Shown here piece after piece: positions 32,107 through 41,226 of a stretch of DNA of 64,000 nt. Numbering within the stretch: the first letter of the stretch is position 1; every line of letters begins with the position of its first letter. The translations under genes and the position numbers were made by a program. Source of the stretch: Dorea sp. AF36-15AT (GTDB taxonomy: Bacteria; Bacillota; Clostridia; Lachnospirales; Lachnospiraceae); NCBI RefSeq assembly GCF_003477705.1, contig NZ_QUDV01000003.1, forward strand, positions 247,473 through 311,472. Reading direction: 5' to 3'. The notes below the pieces were generated by a model. The model had not been told where the DNA came from. It made no database searches and saw only the letters and a program-made list of their open reading frames with translations.

Positions 32107-32715
32107 TCATGCACAAGCATTTTTCTGCTCCAGATCCAAATATGGATTTGTAAATTCAAAAATAATAAGTTCATCCGCATCGAACATGAGCTCCAACTCT
32201 TTTAGTGTAGCTGCTGGATATCCGCAATCTCTGAATCGTTCTAATACGTCTGTTTCCGTTTCAAATGGTTCACCGTCTTCCAGCTTTTCTCCGATTATTA
32301 AGCCACATGGAGTCAATAGGCTTTCTTCATATAAGCGGACACAATATCGGTCAGGGAAAAATAGGTGTGCTTCATCCGTGTTATAATAAATTCGTTCTCC
32401 AGGTTCTATGCTTTGCATCACAAAGGGAACATGATATGCAGCGGCTATCGCCTGATATGCTTCATAAAGTGGAGTCCATGCTGTCTCTAAAGAAAGTAGA
32501 ATATACGTATCATTCCATTCCATGTAGCTGACATTTCCACGAAGAGATATTCCGGTGGAATCTATTTTCTTGTGGGAAAATAAATTGCCAATCCAGCATA
32601 AATCAGGATTCTGGTTCAGAATGATGTAGGTTTCCAGGTCCTCCCACAAGTCATATAGTCCTTCCGGATTTCCTTCTGTATAAAAGATCACATCATCACA
32701 GCAGATATTTGCCAT
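32107..32715 (-). CDS. Api92-like (DUF1281-type) ferredoxin-fold protein
   Basis: A 202-residue protein: MANICCDDVIFYTEGNPEGL at the N terminus, RGNVSYMEWNDTYILLSLET, AWTPLYEAYQAIAAAYHVPF and EPGERIYYNTD. This is the pattern of the Api92-like family found on phages and conjugative elements, whose function is unknown. Its start overlaps the stop of the upstream gene by one base. Confidence 0.7.
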   Translation of the reverse strand: MANICCDDVIFYTEGNPEGLYDLWEDLETYIILNQNPDLCWIGNLFSHKKIDSTGISLRGNVSYMEWNDTYILLSLETAWTPLYEAYQAIAAAYHVPFVMQSIEPGERIYYNTDEAHLFFPDRYCVRLYEESLLTPCGLIIGEKLEDGEPFETETDVLERFRDCGYPAATLKELELMFDADELIIFEFTNPYLDLEQKNACA

Positions 32716-33092
32716 TACACATCCACCTCCGTTCCAAAAGTTTCACCCATATTCTGGTTGGAAACCGTAAGGTTTACAGGGGATAAGGTGCCAGAGGCAA
32801 GCCATTGTTCGATTGCATCAATTACCTGCTCCAGCGTGTCGTTATAAGCCACATTGCAGTCTTCCAGTCGGAGAAACTGCAGGTATGCTTCATGAAGAAG
32901 GCTTGGATCATCACGCAGCGTTTCATATGGAAGGTTGCAGAGTCCGATTCTTTCCTCCAGACGTTCCATGGAGCGGCGGATGAAGTCGCAGGAAATAAAT
33001 TGTTCCCGGTAGATGTTATAAGCAGCTTCAAGCTGGTCATAGGTCAAAATAAATGAGACTTTCTCGCAAGGATTAGATGGTTGTTCTTTCAT
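32715..33092 (-). CDS. Unknown ICE operon protein
   Basis: A 125-residue acidic helical protein with no recognised family. Start MKEQPSNP at 33092 follows GGAGG and overlaps the end of the upstream gene by 20 nt, which indicates tight coupling. Confidence 0.6.
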   Translation of the reverse strand: MKEQPSNPCEKVSFILTYDQLEAAYNIYREQFISCDFIRRSMERLEERIGLCNLPYETLRDDPSLLHEAYLQFLRLEDCNVAYNDTLEQVIDAIEQWLASGTLSPVNLTVSNQNMGETFGTEVDV

Positions 33093-33651
33093 GGTAAATT
33101 CCTCCATTCATACTATGATTGGCTGGTGGTACGGATTCTCTTTGTTCGGGAGTAAGATGTACCAGTAGTTTCCAGCGCAGGTCGATTTCTCGGTGAATCC
33201 AGGTATCATTTTCATAAACTTCATGTGTCAAAAAATTGTAAATTGTCGGTTCTTTTTCTATATCATCCAGATCTGCGACCAGACAAGTTGCCTGATTCAC
33301 ATAGGGCCAGAGTGCCTGTTCGACCATATGGCGTAGTTCCAGTATCAGAGGATATATCTGTCCTACATCATAGGTTTTGGACATGCAGGAGCTGATTTTC
33401 TTCAGCATCCCGGAAGTTTGTATCATCTGGTTGATGACGGTACATTGTTCCTCCACATCTGCATCCGGATTCAGGACCAGCCGGTGGAGCAGCACAGATT
33501 TTGCATAGGCAGAAGCGGTCAGGTTGATGTTTCTGACCAGTTCTTCATACGGCTGCTTATACTGTGTCTTCAGCACTTCCAGAGGCACATGTTCCCGGTT
33601 CTTCTTTAAGGTGGAGAGGAGCCCCGAAAGGCAGCTCTCCAGTTCTTCCAT
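33073..33651 (-). CDS. Unknown ICE operon protein
   Basis: A 192-residue helical protein (MEELESCLSGLLSTLKKNRE at the N terminus, EQALWPYVNQATCLVADLDD in the middle). No motif suggests an activity. It lies 5 nt after the upstream gene. Confidence 0.6.
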   Translation of the reverse strand: MEELESCLSGLLSTLKKNREHVPLEVLKTQYKQPYEELVRNINLTASAYAKSVLLHRLVLNPDADVEEQCTVINQMIQTSGMLKKISSCMSKTYDVGQIYPLILELRHMVEQALWPYVNQATCLVADLDDIEKEPTIYNFLTHEVYENDTWIHREIDLRWKLLVHLTPEQRESVPPANHSMNGGIYHERTTI

Positions 33652-33656
33652 TCTTG

Positions 33657-33905
33657 TCAAGCACACATCGCCTCCAGCTCCATCGGAACACGGGTGTAGC
33701 TGAGACGGTAAATACTGTTGCAGGTCTCAAATACCACACCGTTTTCGGATACTTCCAGAATACTCTGCACCGGACTGGTAGCAAAGGTCTGGTTATAACT
33801 ATAGATCCACGCCCGTTCTCCCAGATGGAGGGGCAGGGACAGGATTCCGGTGAGGACATATTCTTTCTTTTGGGTGGTGTGTAAGGTTATATTTGTATTC
33901 TTCAT
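33657..33905 (-). CDS. Unknown small ICE operon protein
   Basis: An 82-residue, probably beta-rich protein starting MKNTNITLHTTQKKEYVLTG, with AAGGAGCG before the ATG. No family was recognised. Confidence 0.55.
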   Translation of the reverse strand: MKNTNITLHTTQKKEYVLTGILSLPLHLGERAWIYSYNQTFATSPVQSILEVSENGVVFETCNSIYRLSYTRVPMELEAMCA

Positions 33906-33924
33906 TGATTTCACGCTCCTTTCC

Positions 33925-34443
33925 TTACTTAATTTTGTTTGCAATTACGGCAGCGACCAGTTTAGCGCATCCCAATTCCATCTCGGATAAATGCTGTCCG
34001 GTTCTGGAACAGAGAAGAAGTGCCAGCGGCTCTCTGTCTTCCCTTAAAATCGGGAAAAAAGCACAAACCGGTTGACGGGTGTTGGATACCGGGTAGACAG
34101 GGCAGTTCTCAGCAGAGATCAGTTCCTGGCCGTCCGCAACCAATTCGGCGAGTTCTTCTGTAACGGGAGTGCCTTCCGGAAGATAGATGCCCGCAGATAC
34201 GAGTATGTGAGCCTCACTGCAAATTGCGATACCACAGTGGATGACACTGTAGAGGACGGAAAGATAGGAAGCCATTTCCTCTTTTCCGTTTAAGTGGGTA
34301 GGGCATTTGCGTAAAAGCAGCTCCATTCCCACATTTTCCAGTTCCAGTGCATCTCCGTCTGAGAGCTTCATTTGTTTCCGGATTTCTGCAGGGATGACGA
34401 TACGCCCCTGAGAGTCCATGGTCCGGATGAGTGCAATATTCAT
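33925..34443 (-). CDS. SpoVT/AbrB-like transcriptional regulator with GAF-type sensor domain
   Basis: A 172-residue protein. Residues 1-50 are an AbrB/SpoVT swapped-hairpin DNA-binding domain (IRTMDSQGRIVIPAEIRKQM, DGDALELE). The rest is a GAF-like domain as in SpoVT (LSVLYSVIHCGIAICSEAHI ... CPVYPVSN..QPVCAFFPIL). It may sense a metabolite and regulate the operon. Confidence 0.85.
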   Translation of the reverse strand: MNIALIRTMDSQGRIVIPAEIRKQMKLSDGDALELENVGMELLLRKCPTHLNGKEEMASYLSVLYSVIHCGIAICSEAHILVSAGIYLPEGTPVTEELAELVADGQELISAENCPVYPVSNTRQPVCAFFPILREDREPLALLLCSRTGQHLSEMELGCAKLVAAVIANKIK

Positions 34444-34505
34444 AACTAAAGTCTCCTTTCTTAAAAAGAGGAGAAGCAGTAAAGTACCGCTTCTCTTCTG
34501 AAAAT

Positions 34506-35192
34506 TTAGGCAGCGTAAGGCGGAGCCTGTGCTGTCTGTTGCATTTGACTGTTCTGCTGGTCTGCCAGCATCCGTTTTCCGTTATTGATCAGTGATGCAG
34601 CAATCACCGTTTCCCAGTTGGAAATATAGGAATCCGTCCGCTTCAGAAGCGTGAACAGATCCATGTCGGTAAGCTGGATGGCTGTCGTCTTTTCGGACTG
34701 GAAGCTGCGTGGCTGCATGTAGGAACCACCGTTCTTATTCTGTGCTTTGATGCCTTTCCCATTTACAATCTGGATTTTCCATGGGCTTTTCATAGGCTGC
34801 CCTTTGGAATCATAGGGATGTCTGGAGATATAAAACATCTGGGCTGTGGAATAACCGTTCTGATCGGGATTGCCGTAGATCTTGCTCTGGCTCCATTCAA
34901 ATTCCTGAAAACCGGAAGTGATCCGGGTTAAGAGGAACTGGATCTGTTCCGGTGCCAGGTTGAAACGGGTGATGATATTCCGGTCTCCGGTACCGTTGGA
35001 ATAATCCTGAATGGTGATGCAGATTAAAGAATGTACTTTATGCCCGTTTTCCTGATATTCCCCTTTGGCATGTAGCTGTGCATAGTTGCCGAGTGGTGCG
35101 TAGCGGAGCCGGTCATAAAAGGCAATGAGTGCCCGGTCATTCTGGATCTTGCAGATCTGGTCGGTAATCCGGTTTTGATAAGTTTCATTCAT
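34506..35192 (-). CDS. Unknown ICE operon protein
   Basis: A 228-residue soluble protein (ITDQICKIQNDRALIAFYDR at the N terminus) with a Gln-rich, probably disordered tail (QQNSQMQQTAQAPPYAA). The tail resembles those of the SSB and the candidate annealing protein, hinting at DNA or SSB contact. No family was recognised. Confidence 0.6.
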   Translation of the reverse strand: MNETYQNRITDQICKIQNDRALIAFYDRLRYAPLGNYAQLHAKGEYQENGHKVHSLICITIQDYSNGTGDRNIITRFNLAPEQIQFLLTRITSGFQEFEWSQSKIYGNPDQNGYSTAQMFYISRHPYDSKGQPMKSPWKIQIVNGKGIKAQNKNGGSYMQPRSFQSEKTTAIQLTDMDLFTLLKRTDSYISNWETVIAASLINNGKRMLADQQNSQMQQTAQAPPYAA

Positions 35193-35208
35193 GAGTATTC
35201 ACCTTCCT

Positions 35209-37326
35209 TTATTTGAGATGCTGTTTGACAAGCTGTGCCATATTCTTTGGAAGCTCTTCCAGTTTCGTGATATCCAGGAATCCGTCCTTGTAAATCCTGC
35301 GGATATTTTCCTTATCGTCACCAATGGCAGCCGCAAACAGGATGACATCCCGTTTTTCGTATTCTTTCTTGATGCCCCGCAGATCTGCCTCTGCTTCCGT
35401 TCCGCTGTAGCCGTAATCGGCTGGCTGACCGTCAGAAATCAGGATCAGCAGCTTCTGAAGCTCCGGGCGTGTGCACAAATGCTCTGCTACGAAGCGGAGA
35501 GCTGCGCCGTCCCGGTTCCCGTTGCGGTCGCACATATCCATCAGCCGGTAACAGTCCTCATTGTCCACAGAATCAAATTCTGCATAGGAGTAAAGAGCAA
35601 CGCCGCCTGCATCCGTGGAATGCCCGTAAATGGTGATAGGGATACCGAGGCTTTTACAGAAATCATAAAGGACAATGGCAGTCTTTCTTGCATGTGTCAT
35701 CCGGTCACCCCAACCCATCGAACCACTCTCGTCAATCAGGAGGGCAACAGCCAGACGTTTTTCCTCTCCTGGAAGTCTGGTTCTGGTAAAGATGGTTCCG
35801 TCTGTCTTATAGAGAGCATGGGAGTCCAGACGTTTTCCAAACAGGAGATTCTTCTGCTTTCCGCCTTGCTGTTCTTCTTTCAAAAGCGGCAGGATGGTGC
35901 TTTGCAGCTTTTTGGAAGCCCGCAGGAGCGGGGTAGCAACTGTCTGGTATTCATTCTTCAGGTAATCGGAAACACTGGTCAGGCGATGGATGGTAACATG
36001 GATGCCTGCATGGGCATTGCCGTAATGAATATCATTGGCTGTTTTCTGCAGTTCCTCGGTCAGTTCCGTCTGACAGTCTTCCTGCACCTTTTCTGCAGCC
36101 ACATCGTTCAAGATCCGGAACAGATCCTCTGCAGCATGCTCATAGCCGCTGCCCTGATACTGACTGACATAAGTGACGCCGGGGTTGTTTTCATCCAGAA
36201 TGGTATTGGTCTTTGTAAGAGCGATGCGCCCGCCTTCTTCCGAAAGCACCTGTTTGGCTTCCTCTATAGCATCCTCTTTGGTACGTGGACCGGAAGGAGC
36301 ATTGCCCTCATCATTCCCGCTTCCTTTTGGGGAAGCTGGTTTGATATTCTTTGGAATGGCACCGCTTTTTCCGGTCGGAAGAGGAGCGCCGCTGCTGACT
36401 TCATCCCCTAGAAGATCTTCCAGAGCATCGGCAGCGGAATCCTCGCCATGCATTTCCAATTCCTCCCGTGTTTTTTCGATGAGCGGCTGGATATAGTTCC
36501 AGGTCAGGGCTAAGAGCGCATTGGAAACCAGCATCCGGTCAGTGCCTTTTTCCGATTCCATTGCCGTATCCAGAAGATCGGTACAATCGGAAATGGTATC
36601 CAGATAATCCCCCTGATAGCCGGTGGGATTGTTGATGTTTCCGGTCCGGCAATAGGAAAGGATCAGGTTGGCAATGATGGAAAATGGCTGGTATTCTTTG
36701 TCAATTTGTTCCTGTATGGAAGGAATCTGTTCGGACATACGCAGGTTATTGAGTTCAATCCCCTGTCGGAAGGTGCCGTGGAATTCCTCACACATACGGT
36801 CTTCAATATGGATGTCTTCCAGAATGTTTTGAAAAGTTGCGGCGCATCGTGCCAGTGTCAGGCATCCGGCTTTGTCCTTTTCTTCTAACACTTCTTTGAT
36901 CTCCTCCAGTGCTGTCTGATAAGCTGGAAGGGATAGCTCCGGCTCCTTCGGATAGAAGGAACCGTTTTCCAGACTCCTCAGATGAACAGCGTGGGCTGTG
37001 AAATCAGAATAGAGTAAGTGCCCCACTTCATGCCCGGTGAGCCCTGTCAGGCTCTGGGAACGTAAGAAACGGGTGGGGAAAGACTGGGTGATCGGGTTCG
37101 CTGCGTTGAGATGTACCTTATAATTGTCGGTATATGCAACGCCTGCCTGTTCGGAAATGTCCCAGTCCAGCAGTACCTGCAGTCCATACCGGTAACGTCC
37201 GGTAACGGCTCTGGCAAGGGAGGTCTGGTACTTCTGATAGGCAGCGGAGAGGAATAACTCCTCATCCGCAATGGAATCCTCTTTTGCCCGGATTAGTTTC
37301 TTTAAATTTCTTTGGCTGTGATTCAC
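35209..37326 (-). CDS. VWA-domain protein with N-terminal HExxH metallopeptidase-like motif
   Basis: A 705-residue protein. Near residue 99 it has GLTGHEVGHLLYSDF, a canonical HExxH zinc motif. The middle (about 300-370) is low-complexity and acidic. The C-terminal VWA domain (about 520-705) carries an intact MIDAS site DESGS (LLIDESGSMGWGDRM) with later Thr/Asp positions (ISDGQPADYG). The combination resembles DUF2201-type metallopeptidase/VWA proteins that work with a MoxR-like ATPase; a MoxR-like gene is two genes upstream. Its role on an ICE is not known. It overlaps the XRE gene by 4 nt. Confidence 0.85.
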   Translation of the reverse strand: MNHSQRNLKKLIRAKEDSIADEELFLSAAYQKYQTSLARAVTGRYRYGLQVLLDWDISEQAGVAYTDNYKVHLNAANPITQSFPTRFLRSQSLTGLTGHEVGHLLYSDFTAHAVHLRSLENGSFYPKEPELSLPAYQTALEEIKEVLEEKDKAGCLTLARCAATFQNILEDIHIEDRMCEEFHGTFRQGIELNNLRMSEQIPSIQEQIDKEYQPFSIIANLILSYCRTGNINNPTGYQGDYLDTISDCTDLLDTAMESEKGTDRMLVSNALLALTWNYIQPLIEKTREELEMHGEDSAADALEDLLGDEVSSGAPLPTGKSGAIPKNIKPASPKGSGNDEGNAPSGPRTKEDAIEEAKQVLSEEGGRIALTKTNTILDENNPGVTYVSQYQGSGYEHAAEDLFRILNDVAAEKVQEDCQTELTEELQKTANDIHYGNAHAGIHVTIHRLTSVSDYLKNEYQTVATPLLRASKKLQSTILPLLKEEQQGGKQKNLLFGKRLDSHALYKTDGTIFTRTRLPGEEKRLAVALLIDESGSMGWGDRMTHARKTAIVLYDFCKSLGIPITIYGHSTDAGGVALYSYAEFDSVDNEDCYRLMDMCDRNGNRDGAALRFVAEHLCTRPELQKLLILISDGQPADYGYSGTEAEADLRGIKKEYEKRDVILFAAAIGDDKENIRRIYKDGFLDITKLEELPKNMAQLVKQHLK

Positions 37327-37589
37327 GTGATATTCTTCCTTTCTTTTCTTAGATTTTTTGTCAGCAGTTCCTCCATCGTGCAGCCGTAATACACAGCAAG
37401 GCGAAGGACGGCATAAGCCATCGGGGAGGAGTTTGCATTTTCATAATTCATAATGGTTTTCGGGGGAAGATTTAAGATTCTGGCAACTGCCTTTTGTGAT
37501 AACTTCGGTGTTTTGGCTTGCCGGAGATAAGACAGATTATCTGCCAGATGCTTTCGGATCTGGGCTTCTGTGAGTGCTGCTTTTCTCAT
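37323..37589 (-). CDS. XRE-family HTH protein inside the MoxR-VWA operon
   Basis: An 88-residue protein with a Cro/CI HTH (LSQKAVARILNLPPKTIMNY, ENANSSPMAYAVLRLAVYYG). It lies between the ATPase and VWA genes and overlaps the latter, so it may autoregulate the operon or act with the complex. Confidence 0.8.
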   Translation of the reverse strand: MRKAALTEAQIRKHLADNLSYLRQAKTPKLSQKAVARILNLPPKTIMNYENANSSPMAYAVLRLAVYYGCTMEELLTKNLRKERKNIT

Positions 37590-37598
37590 AGGCGTGTC

Positions 37599-39410
37599 CT
37601 ACGCAGCAAGCACAGTATCCAGACAGCTTTCTTCCACTTCCGTACGGTTCTCAGCATCGGCAGAGGCAGAGGCAAGCACCGTGTAACGGGCCGCTTCCCG
37701 GATATCCCCGCAGACCATGTAGGACTGCACCCAGGAAATCAGCTCCCTCATGCCACAGCAGCCATCTGTAATGAGATTTTCCCGGCAGTAGACAGCCATG
37801 GATTTGACAATGCGTGTCATCAGACGTACCGTTTTTGCATCCTTGCATCCGGTAACAGCCATGGCACGTTCTACCTGTGTATCCTCATCCGGTTCATCCA
37901 GATCAATCACAAGGTTCATTCGGGAAATGACAGACTGGTTCATCTGTTTACAGCCTGCATAGTCATTGTTTGTGGTGATTACGATGGTCGTATCCGGATG
38001 ACGGTGGATGGTTTCTCCGTTTGGAAGATATACGCTGTTACAGCGGTCTAAAAGGGAGTTAAGTCCAACCAGTACACCGGGATTAGCAATGACCGTAGGC
38101 TCCTGTATCTCAAGAATATACCCATAGCGGATGGCTTCGACTAGAGGCGTATCCACATACTGGAAGTTCTGTCCGGAGGTGTGTTCCTTATAATAGCTGT
38201 GCATTTCATCAAAAATCGTATCGATCAGCTTCTGGTAGGTGTCCTCGGCAGAAATTTCTTCATCATAGTTTCCGGTCAGCTTCTGATAGGCACCGGAGGG
38301 ATCTAACTGGATTTCCTGAAAAGACGGGTACTGCCGCTGAAGCCGGGTGCGTTTTCCGTCCACATCCGGAAGAATCTGACCTAAAAGGTCGAATACCTCT
38401 GTATTTGCGGAACAGGTAATGCAGCGGTAAGGAAGGTGAAGTGCGGAAGCAATGGCTTTGGCTCCTTCGGTCTTTCCGGTACCTGCCGGTCCCCGTAAAA
38501 GAAAATTCCGCATCGGCTGTGTGGTATCCGTTGTCAGTTTTGCGTGTTCGCAGATCCGTTTGATTTCCGGAGGGATGATGTACCACTCTGCCAATGTCGG
38601 AACAGATACCTCCTCTTCCGGAGACAGCCTTCGGGATGCGGTCAGGATAAATTTCCCAACAAAATCATCTCTGGAAATGGCTGCCTGTGCTTTCTTAAAT
38701 CCACTTCCTGGACGTAACACCTGAAAGTCTCCATGGAGCACTTCGGTTGGTGCATAGACCCCCTTCTGGATATTTAACGGTTTGATCAGCGACAATACGC
38801 CGTTTGCCGGAAGGTCAATCTTAACACCACCGGTCGGGAGACCTGATGCATAGCGGGTTCTCCGGTAAATGTTGTCGCAGAGAACGGCTGCTGTTTCCGC
38901 AGCGGCGTCCAGATCGGGATAACCGTTGTCCCGGTGCGCTTTTAATTCCTGATACTTTTCATTACACTCTTCATCTGCCAGAAAAACCGGCATCAGTGCG
39001 AACAGCAGAGCCGCACCGGACTGTTTGGAGTCTTTAAATTCGTATTTTTCCGGTGTGCTTTCCACATCCGGCGGAGGAGTATAGCAGCCTCCGTAAAACT
39101 TTCCGTTTAGCTGGTTGTAGACAACCACCTGAAGATCACCGGTTTTGCTCGGATATTCCGCCACAACAAAATTGTTGGATTGGGTACCGACCGCCCCAAG
39201 CTTTTCCGGCGGGGTACTGCCAACCGGGTTTTCCAGCTCCAGATAAGCAAGGACTGCCCGCAGGGTAGCTGCATGAAGCGTGGATTTTTTCCGTGGCTGA
39301 GTACAGTATTTGGATGCAATGTCATCAAAGATTGCATGGTCCGTATAATCCTCAAATGGTTCCGGGAGTTTGCGTTTGAACCCCCAGGTTGCTACGATGT
39401 TATTTGCCAT
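37599..39410 (-). CDS. MoxR-like AAA+ ATPase
   Basis: A 603-residue ATPase. About 280 N-terminal residues are element-specific. Walker A GPAGTGKTEGAKAIA is near residue 305, a Walker B-like YILEIQEPTVI near 430, sensor 1 IVITTNNDYAGCKQMNQSV near 480, and the arginine finger region ISRMNLVIDLD follows. MoxR ATPases remodel or load metal centres of partner proteins together with VWA proteins; the VWA gene two positions downstream is the obvious partner. GGAGGAA precedes the ATG. Confidence 0.88.
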   Translation of the reverse strand: MANNIVATWGFKRKLPEPFEDYTDHAIFDDIASKYCTQPRKKSTLHAATLRAVLAYLELENPVGSTPPEKLGAVGTQSNNFVVAEYPSKTGDLQVVVYNQLNGKFYGGCYTPPPDVESTPEKYEFKDSKQSGAALLFALMPVFLADEECNEKYQELKAHRDNGYPDLDAAAETAAVLCDNIYRRTRYASGLPTGGVKIDLPANGVLSLIKPLNIQKGVYAPTEVLHGDFQVLRPGSGFKKAQAAISRDDFVGKFILTASRRLSPEEEVSVPTLAEWYIIPPEIKRICEHAKLTTDTTQPMRNFLLRGPAGTGKTEGAKAIASALHLPYRCITCSANTEVFDLLGQILPDVDGKRTRLQRQYPSFQEIQLDPSGAYQKLTGNYDEEISAEDTYQKLIDTIFDEMHSYYKEHTSGQNFQYVDTPLVEAIRYGYILEIQEPTVIANPGVLVGLNSLLDRCNSVYLPNGETIHRHPDTTIVITTNNDYAGCKQMNQSVISRMNLVIDLDEPDEDTQVERAMAVTGCKDAKTVRLMTRIVKSMAVYCRENLITDGCCGMRELISWVQSYMVCGDIREAARYTVLASASADAENRTEVEESCLDTVLAA

Positions 39411-39426
39411 GATTCGTTCCTCCTTC

Positions 39427-40164
39427 TTATGAGATCCAGGACAGTTCCAGTGCCTGCTCGGTCTCTTCTGTGGTCAATTCATCTTCAGTAAAAATCTCCG
39501 TCAATTCGCCCCAGTAATCTTTGGGCGGGAAATGTTCCAGCTTTCCCCGGACTTCCGGTTCAGTGCCGTTCAGAATATAGACATCTCCCTGCTCGTTGAT
39601 AAACAGCTTTTCATAGCCCCTTGCCTGTAAGTCACCGACCAATTCCATCAGTAGCGGTTTCCCAATCAGGGAATACCATGATTTGGGATTAACGGCTGGT
39701 CTGGAATCCGGATTTCCTTCTGACGGTTCCTTTTTATGTAAGGATTCAATGGTCATCATCTGAAGCGTCAGACTGCCACGGGCATCCATGAGAATTTCCG
39801 CAAAATTATAACTTCCGGTATTCCGTGTGCGAATCCGTAATGGTTCCCCATCCAGTATCTGGGAGAGCGGTGGTTCTTTCACAAAATCCCATGTGGCATC
39901 CGGGAAGGCTTCCTTGAGCTTTCCGGTAATCTGGAATTTGATCTGTCTCCAGAGAATGGTTTCCAGATCAGGTGTTCCTTCCAGATGACGAGTTCTTTCT
40001 GGGCGTTTTCGTAGCTTATGCTCCCTGTTTTTCAGGCGTTCCGTGAAAAGCGGGAGAAGATAACTGAACAGCGTGACTCCGATACCGATCAGGGCAATGC
40101 CTGCAATCAGAAGCCGGTTGGCATCCTGTGGTACGAAAAGTGCTGCAAGAAACAGTACAAGCAC
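39427..40164 (-). CDS. Membrane-anchored protein of the SSB-MoxR operon, start region frameshifted
   Basis: A 245-residue frame beginning VLVLFLAALFVPQDANRLLI: two N-terminal membrane segments, then a soluble domain of about 180 residues. The natural start is probably ATG 40200-40202, which has GAAAGGA 8 nt upstream, but that ATG is one base out of frame: with seven A instead of six after the ATG it would read MKKIKSKKFLQFV straight into this frame. Either the A tract has slipped (phase variation, slippage or sequencing error) or a weak GTG at 40164 is used. Function unknown. Confidence 0.65.
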   Translation of the reverse strand: MLVLFLAALFVPQDANRLLIAGIALIGIGVTLFSYLLPLFTERLKNREHKLRKRPERTRHLEGTPDLETILWRQIKFQITGKLKEAFPDATWDFVKEPPLSQILDGEPLRIRTRNTGSYNFAEILMDARGSLTLQMMTIESLHKKEPSEGNPDSRPAVNPKSWYSLIGKPLLMELVGDLQARGYEKLFINEQGDVYILNGTEPEVRGKLEHFPPKDYWGELTEIFTEDELTTEETEQALELSWIS

Positions 40165-40282
40165 GACAAACTGTAAGAATTTTTTCGATTTGATTTTTTC
40201 ATGAGCTGATTCCTTTCTGATTCATGATTCTTAGACAAGCCCGGAAGCTGGATGGGAAATCGCCGCTTCCGGATATGAAAAA

Positions 40283-40325
40283 GAGGAACTGCATCATCAC
40301 AAAGATGATAAATGCAATTCCTCAA
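40283..40325 (-). terminator. Strong terminator between the SSB gene and the rest of its operon
   Basis: On the minus strand GAGGAATTGCAT and ATGCAGTTCCTC pair with an inner ATCA stem, then TTTTTC. It lies 19 nt after the SSB stop and should limit readthrough into the MoxR/VWA genes, giving more SSB than downstream product unless antitermination occurs. Confidence 0.8.
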
Positions 40326-40343
40326 CATAGGGTTCCTTGAGAG

Positions 40344-41045
40344 TTAATAGGGCAACTGGGATGCCATCTGTTCCGGCACATTTTGAAAGCCGTCAGTTGG
40401 CTGACTGCCCGGCATACCTCCGTAATTTGGCATTCCGGTATAACTGCCCTGCGGCGGGTAGCTGCTCTGTGGCTGACCGGTTCCGTTTGGCGGAGCCTGA
40501 TACTGTCCGCCATTTGCAGGAGGCGTGTAGGCACCGTTAGCAGGAGCCATTCCCTGCTGTGGATAGCCGCCAGGCATTGCCTGATTCTGGTAGCTGCCAT
40601 TGGGATTTCCCTGCATTGGGTAGCTGCCATTGCCGGCTGCACCGGACGTTGCCGCACCACCATTCGGCTGGCTGTTCTGGTTTGCACCCGGATGTCCGGT
40701 ATTGCTGTCAGAACGGTTGGATGGTACAAAGTGCCAGTCCTTGACATTGATCCTCGGACCGGCATTTGCCTGCCCCGCATTCTTTCCTTTCTGATAAATG
40801 AACGGATGAAGCTCCAGATCACCATAGATCATCAGCCCGGTTCCTTTCTTTACGCCTGCTTTTGCTAAGCGTTCTGCAAGGAACTTGTTAAAATAGCACT
40901 GATAGTAAATGGTTTCTTCCTTTCCATCCTGGCCTCGCTGTGAAACTGCAATGTCCAGAGAAACATATTCCGTACCGGAATTTTTTCCTTGCTGCATCTC
41001 AGGATCTCTTGTGGCCCTCCCTAAAATTGTTAAAATTGCTGACAT
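40344..41045 (-). CDS. ssb: Single-stranded DNA-binding protein with long disordered tail
   Basis: A 233-residue protein. OB fold at residues 1-115 (MSAILTILGRATRDPEMQQG, YVSLDIAVSQRGQDGKEETI, YYQCYFNKFLAERLAKAGVK). From about 120 it is a Gly/Pro/Gln/Asn-rich tail ending ASQLPY, not the usual acidic DDDLPF tip, so contacts with host repair proteins may differ. It probably coats the transferred strand. The gene is first in the operon, behind an attenuator leader. Confidence 0.88.
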   Translation of the reverse strand: MSAILTILGRATRDPEMQQGKNSGTEYVSLDIAVSQRGQDGKEETIYYQCYFNKFLAERLAKAGVKKGTGLMIYGDLELHPFIYQKGKNAGQANAGPRINVKDWHFVPSNRSDSNTGHPGANQNSQPNGGAATSGAAGNGSYPMQGNPNGSYQNQAMPGGYPQQGMAPANGAYTPPANGGQYQAPPNGTGQPQSSYPPQGSYTGMPNYGGMPGSQPTDGFQNVPEQMASQLPY

Positions 41046-41091
41046 AAAAATTCTCCTTTCTGCCTCTTTGGGCGTTAAAATAGATTAAAAT

Positions 41092-41186
41092 AAAAAAAGT
41101 GCCATTATAGCACCGTATAAAACGGCAGTATAATGACACGATTTTCCAAACTTAAACTGCATATGCTTCTGGATGAATGGTCCAGA
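41092..41186 (-). promoter_or_regulatory. Attenuator leader of the SSB operon
   Basis: In transcription order: hairpin TCTGGA..TCCAGA (41186-41168); box GCAGTTTAAGTTTG (41160-41147); terminator with the 11-bp stem GTGTCATTATA/TATAATGGCAC and TTTTTTT (41139-41092). The box lies 7 nt before the terminator stem, as in the leaders at 1870 and 26029. The terminator arm GTGTCA is shared with the first. Confidence 0.72.
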
Positions 41187-41226
41187 CTCCCATGACGGGA
41201 CAGCACAAAAACTTAAATACAAGATT

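Noticed and set aside
35191..36411. A 406-codon plus-strand open frame opposite the VWA gene
   Set aside because: It is the mirror frame of a well-supported gene, has no ribosome site, and its product has no protein-like domain pattern.
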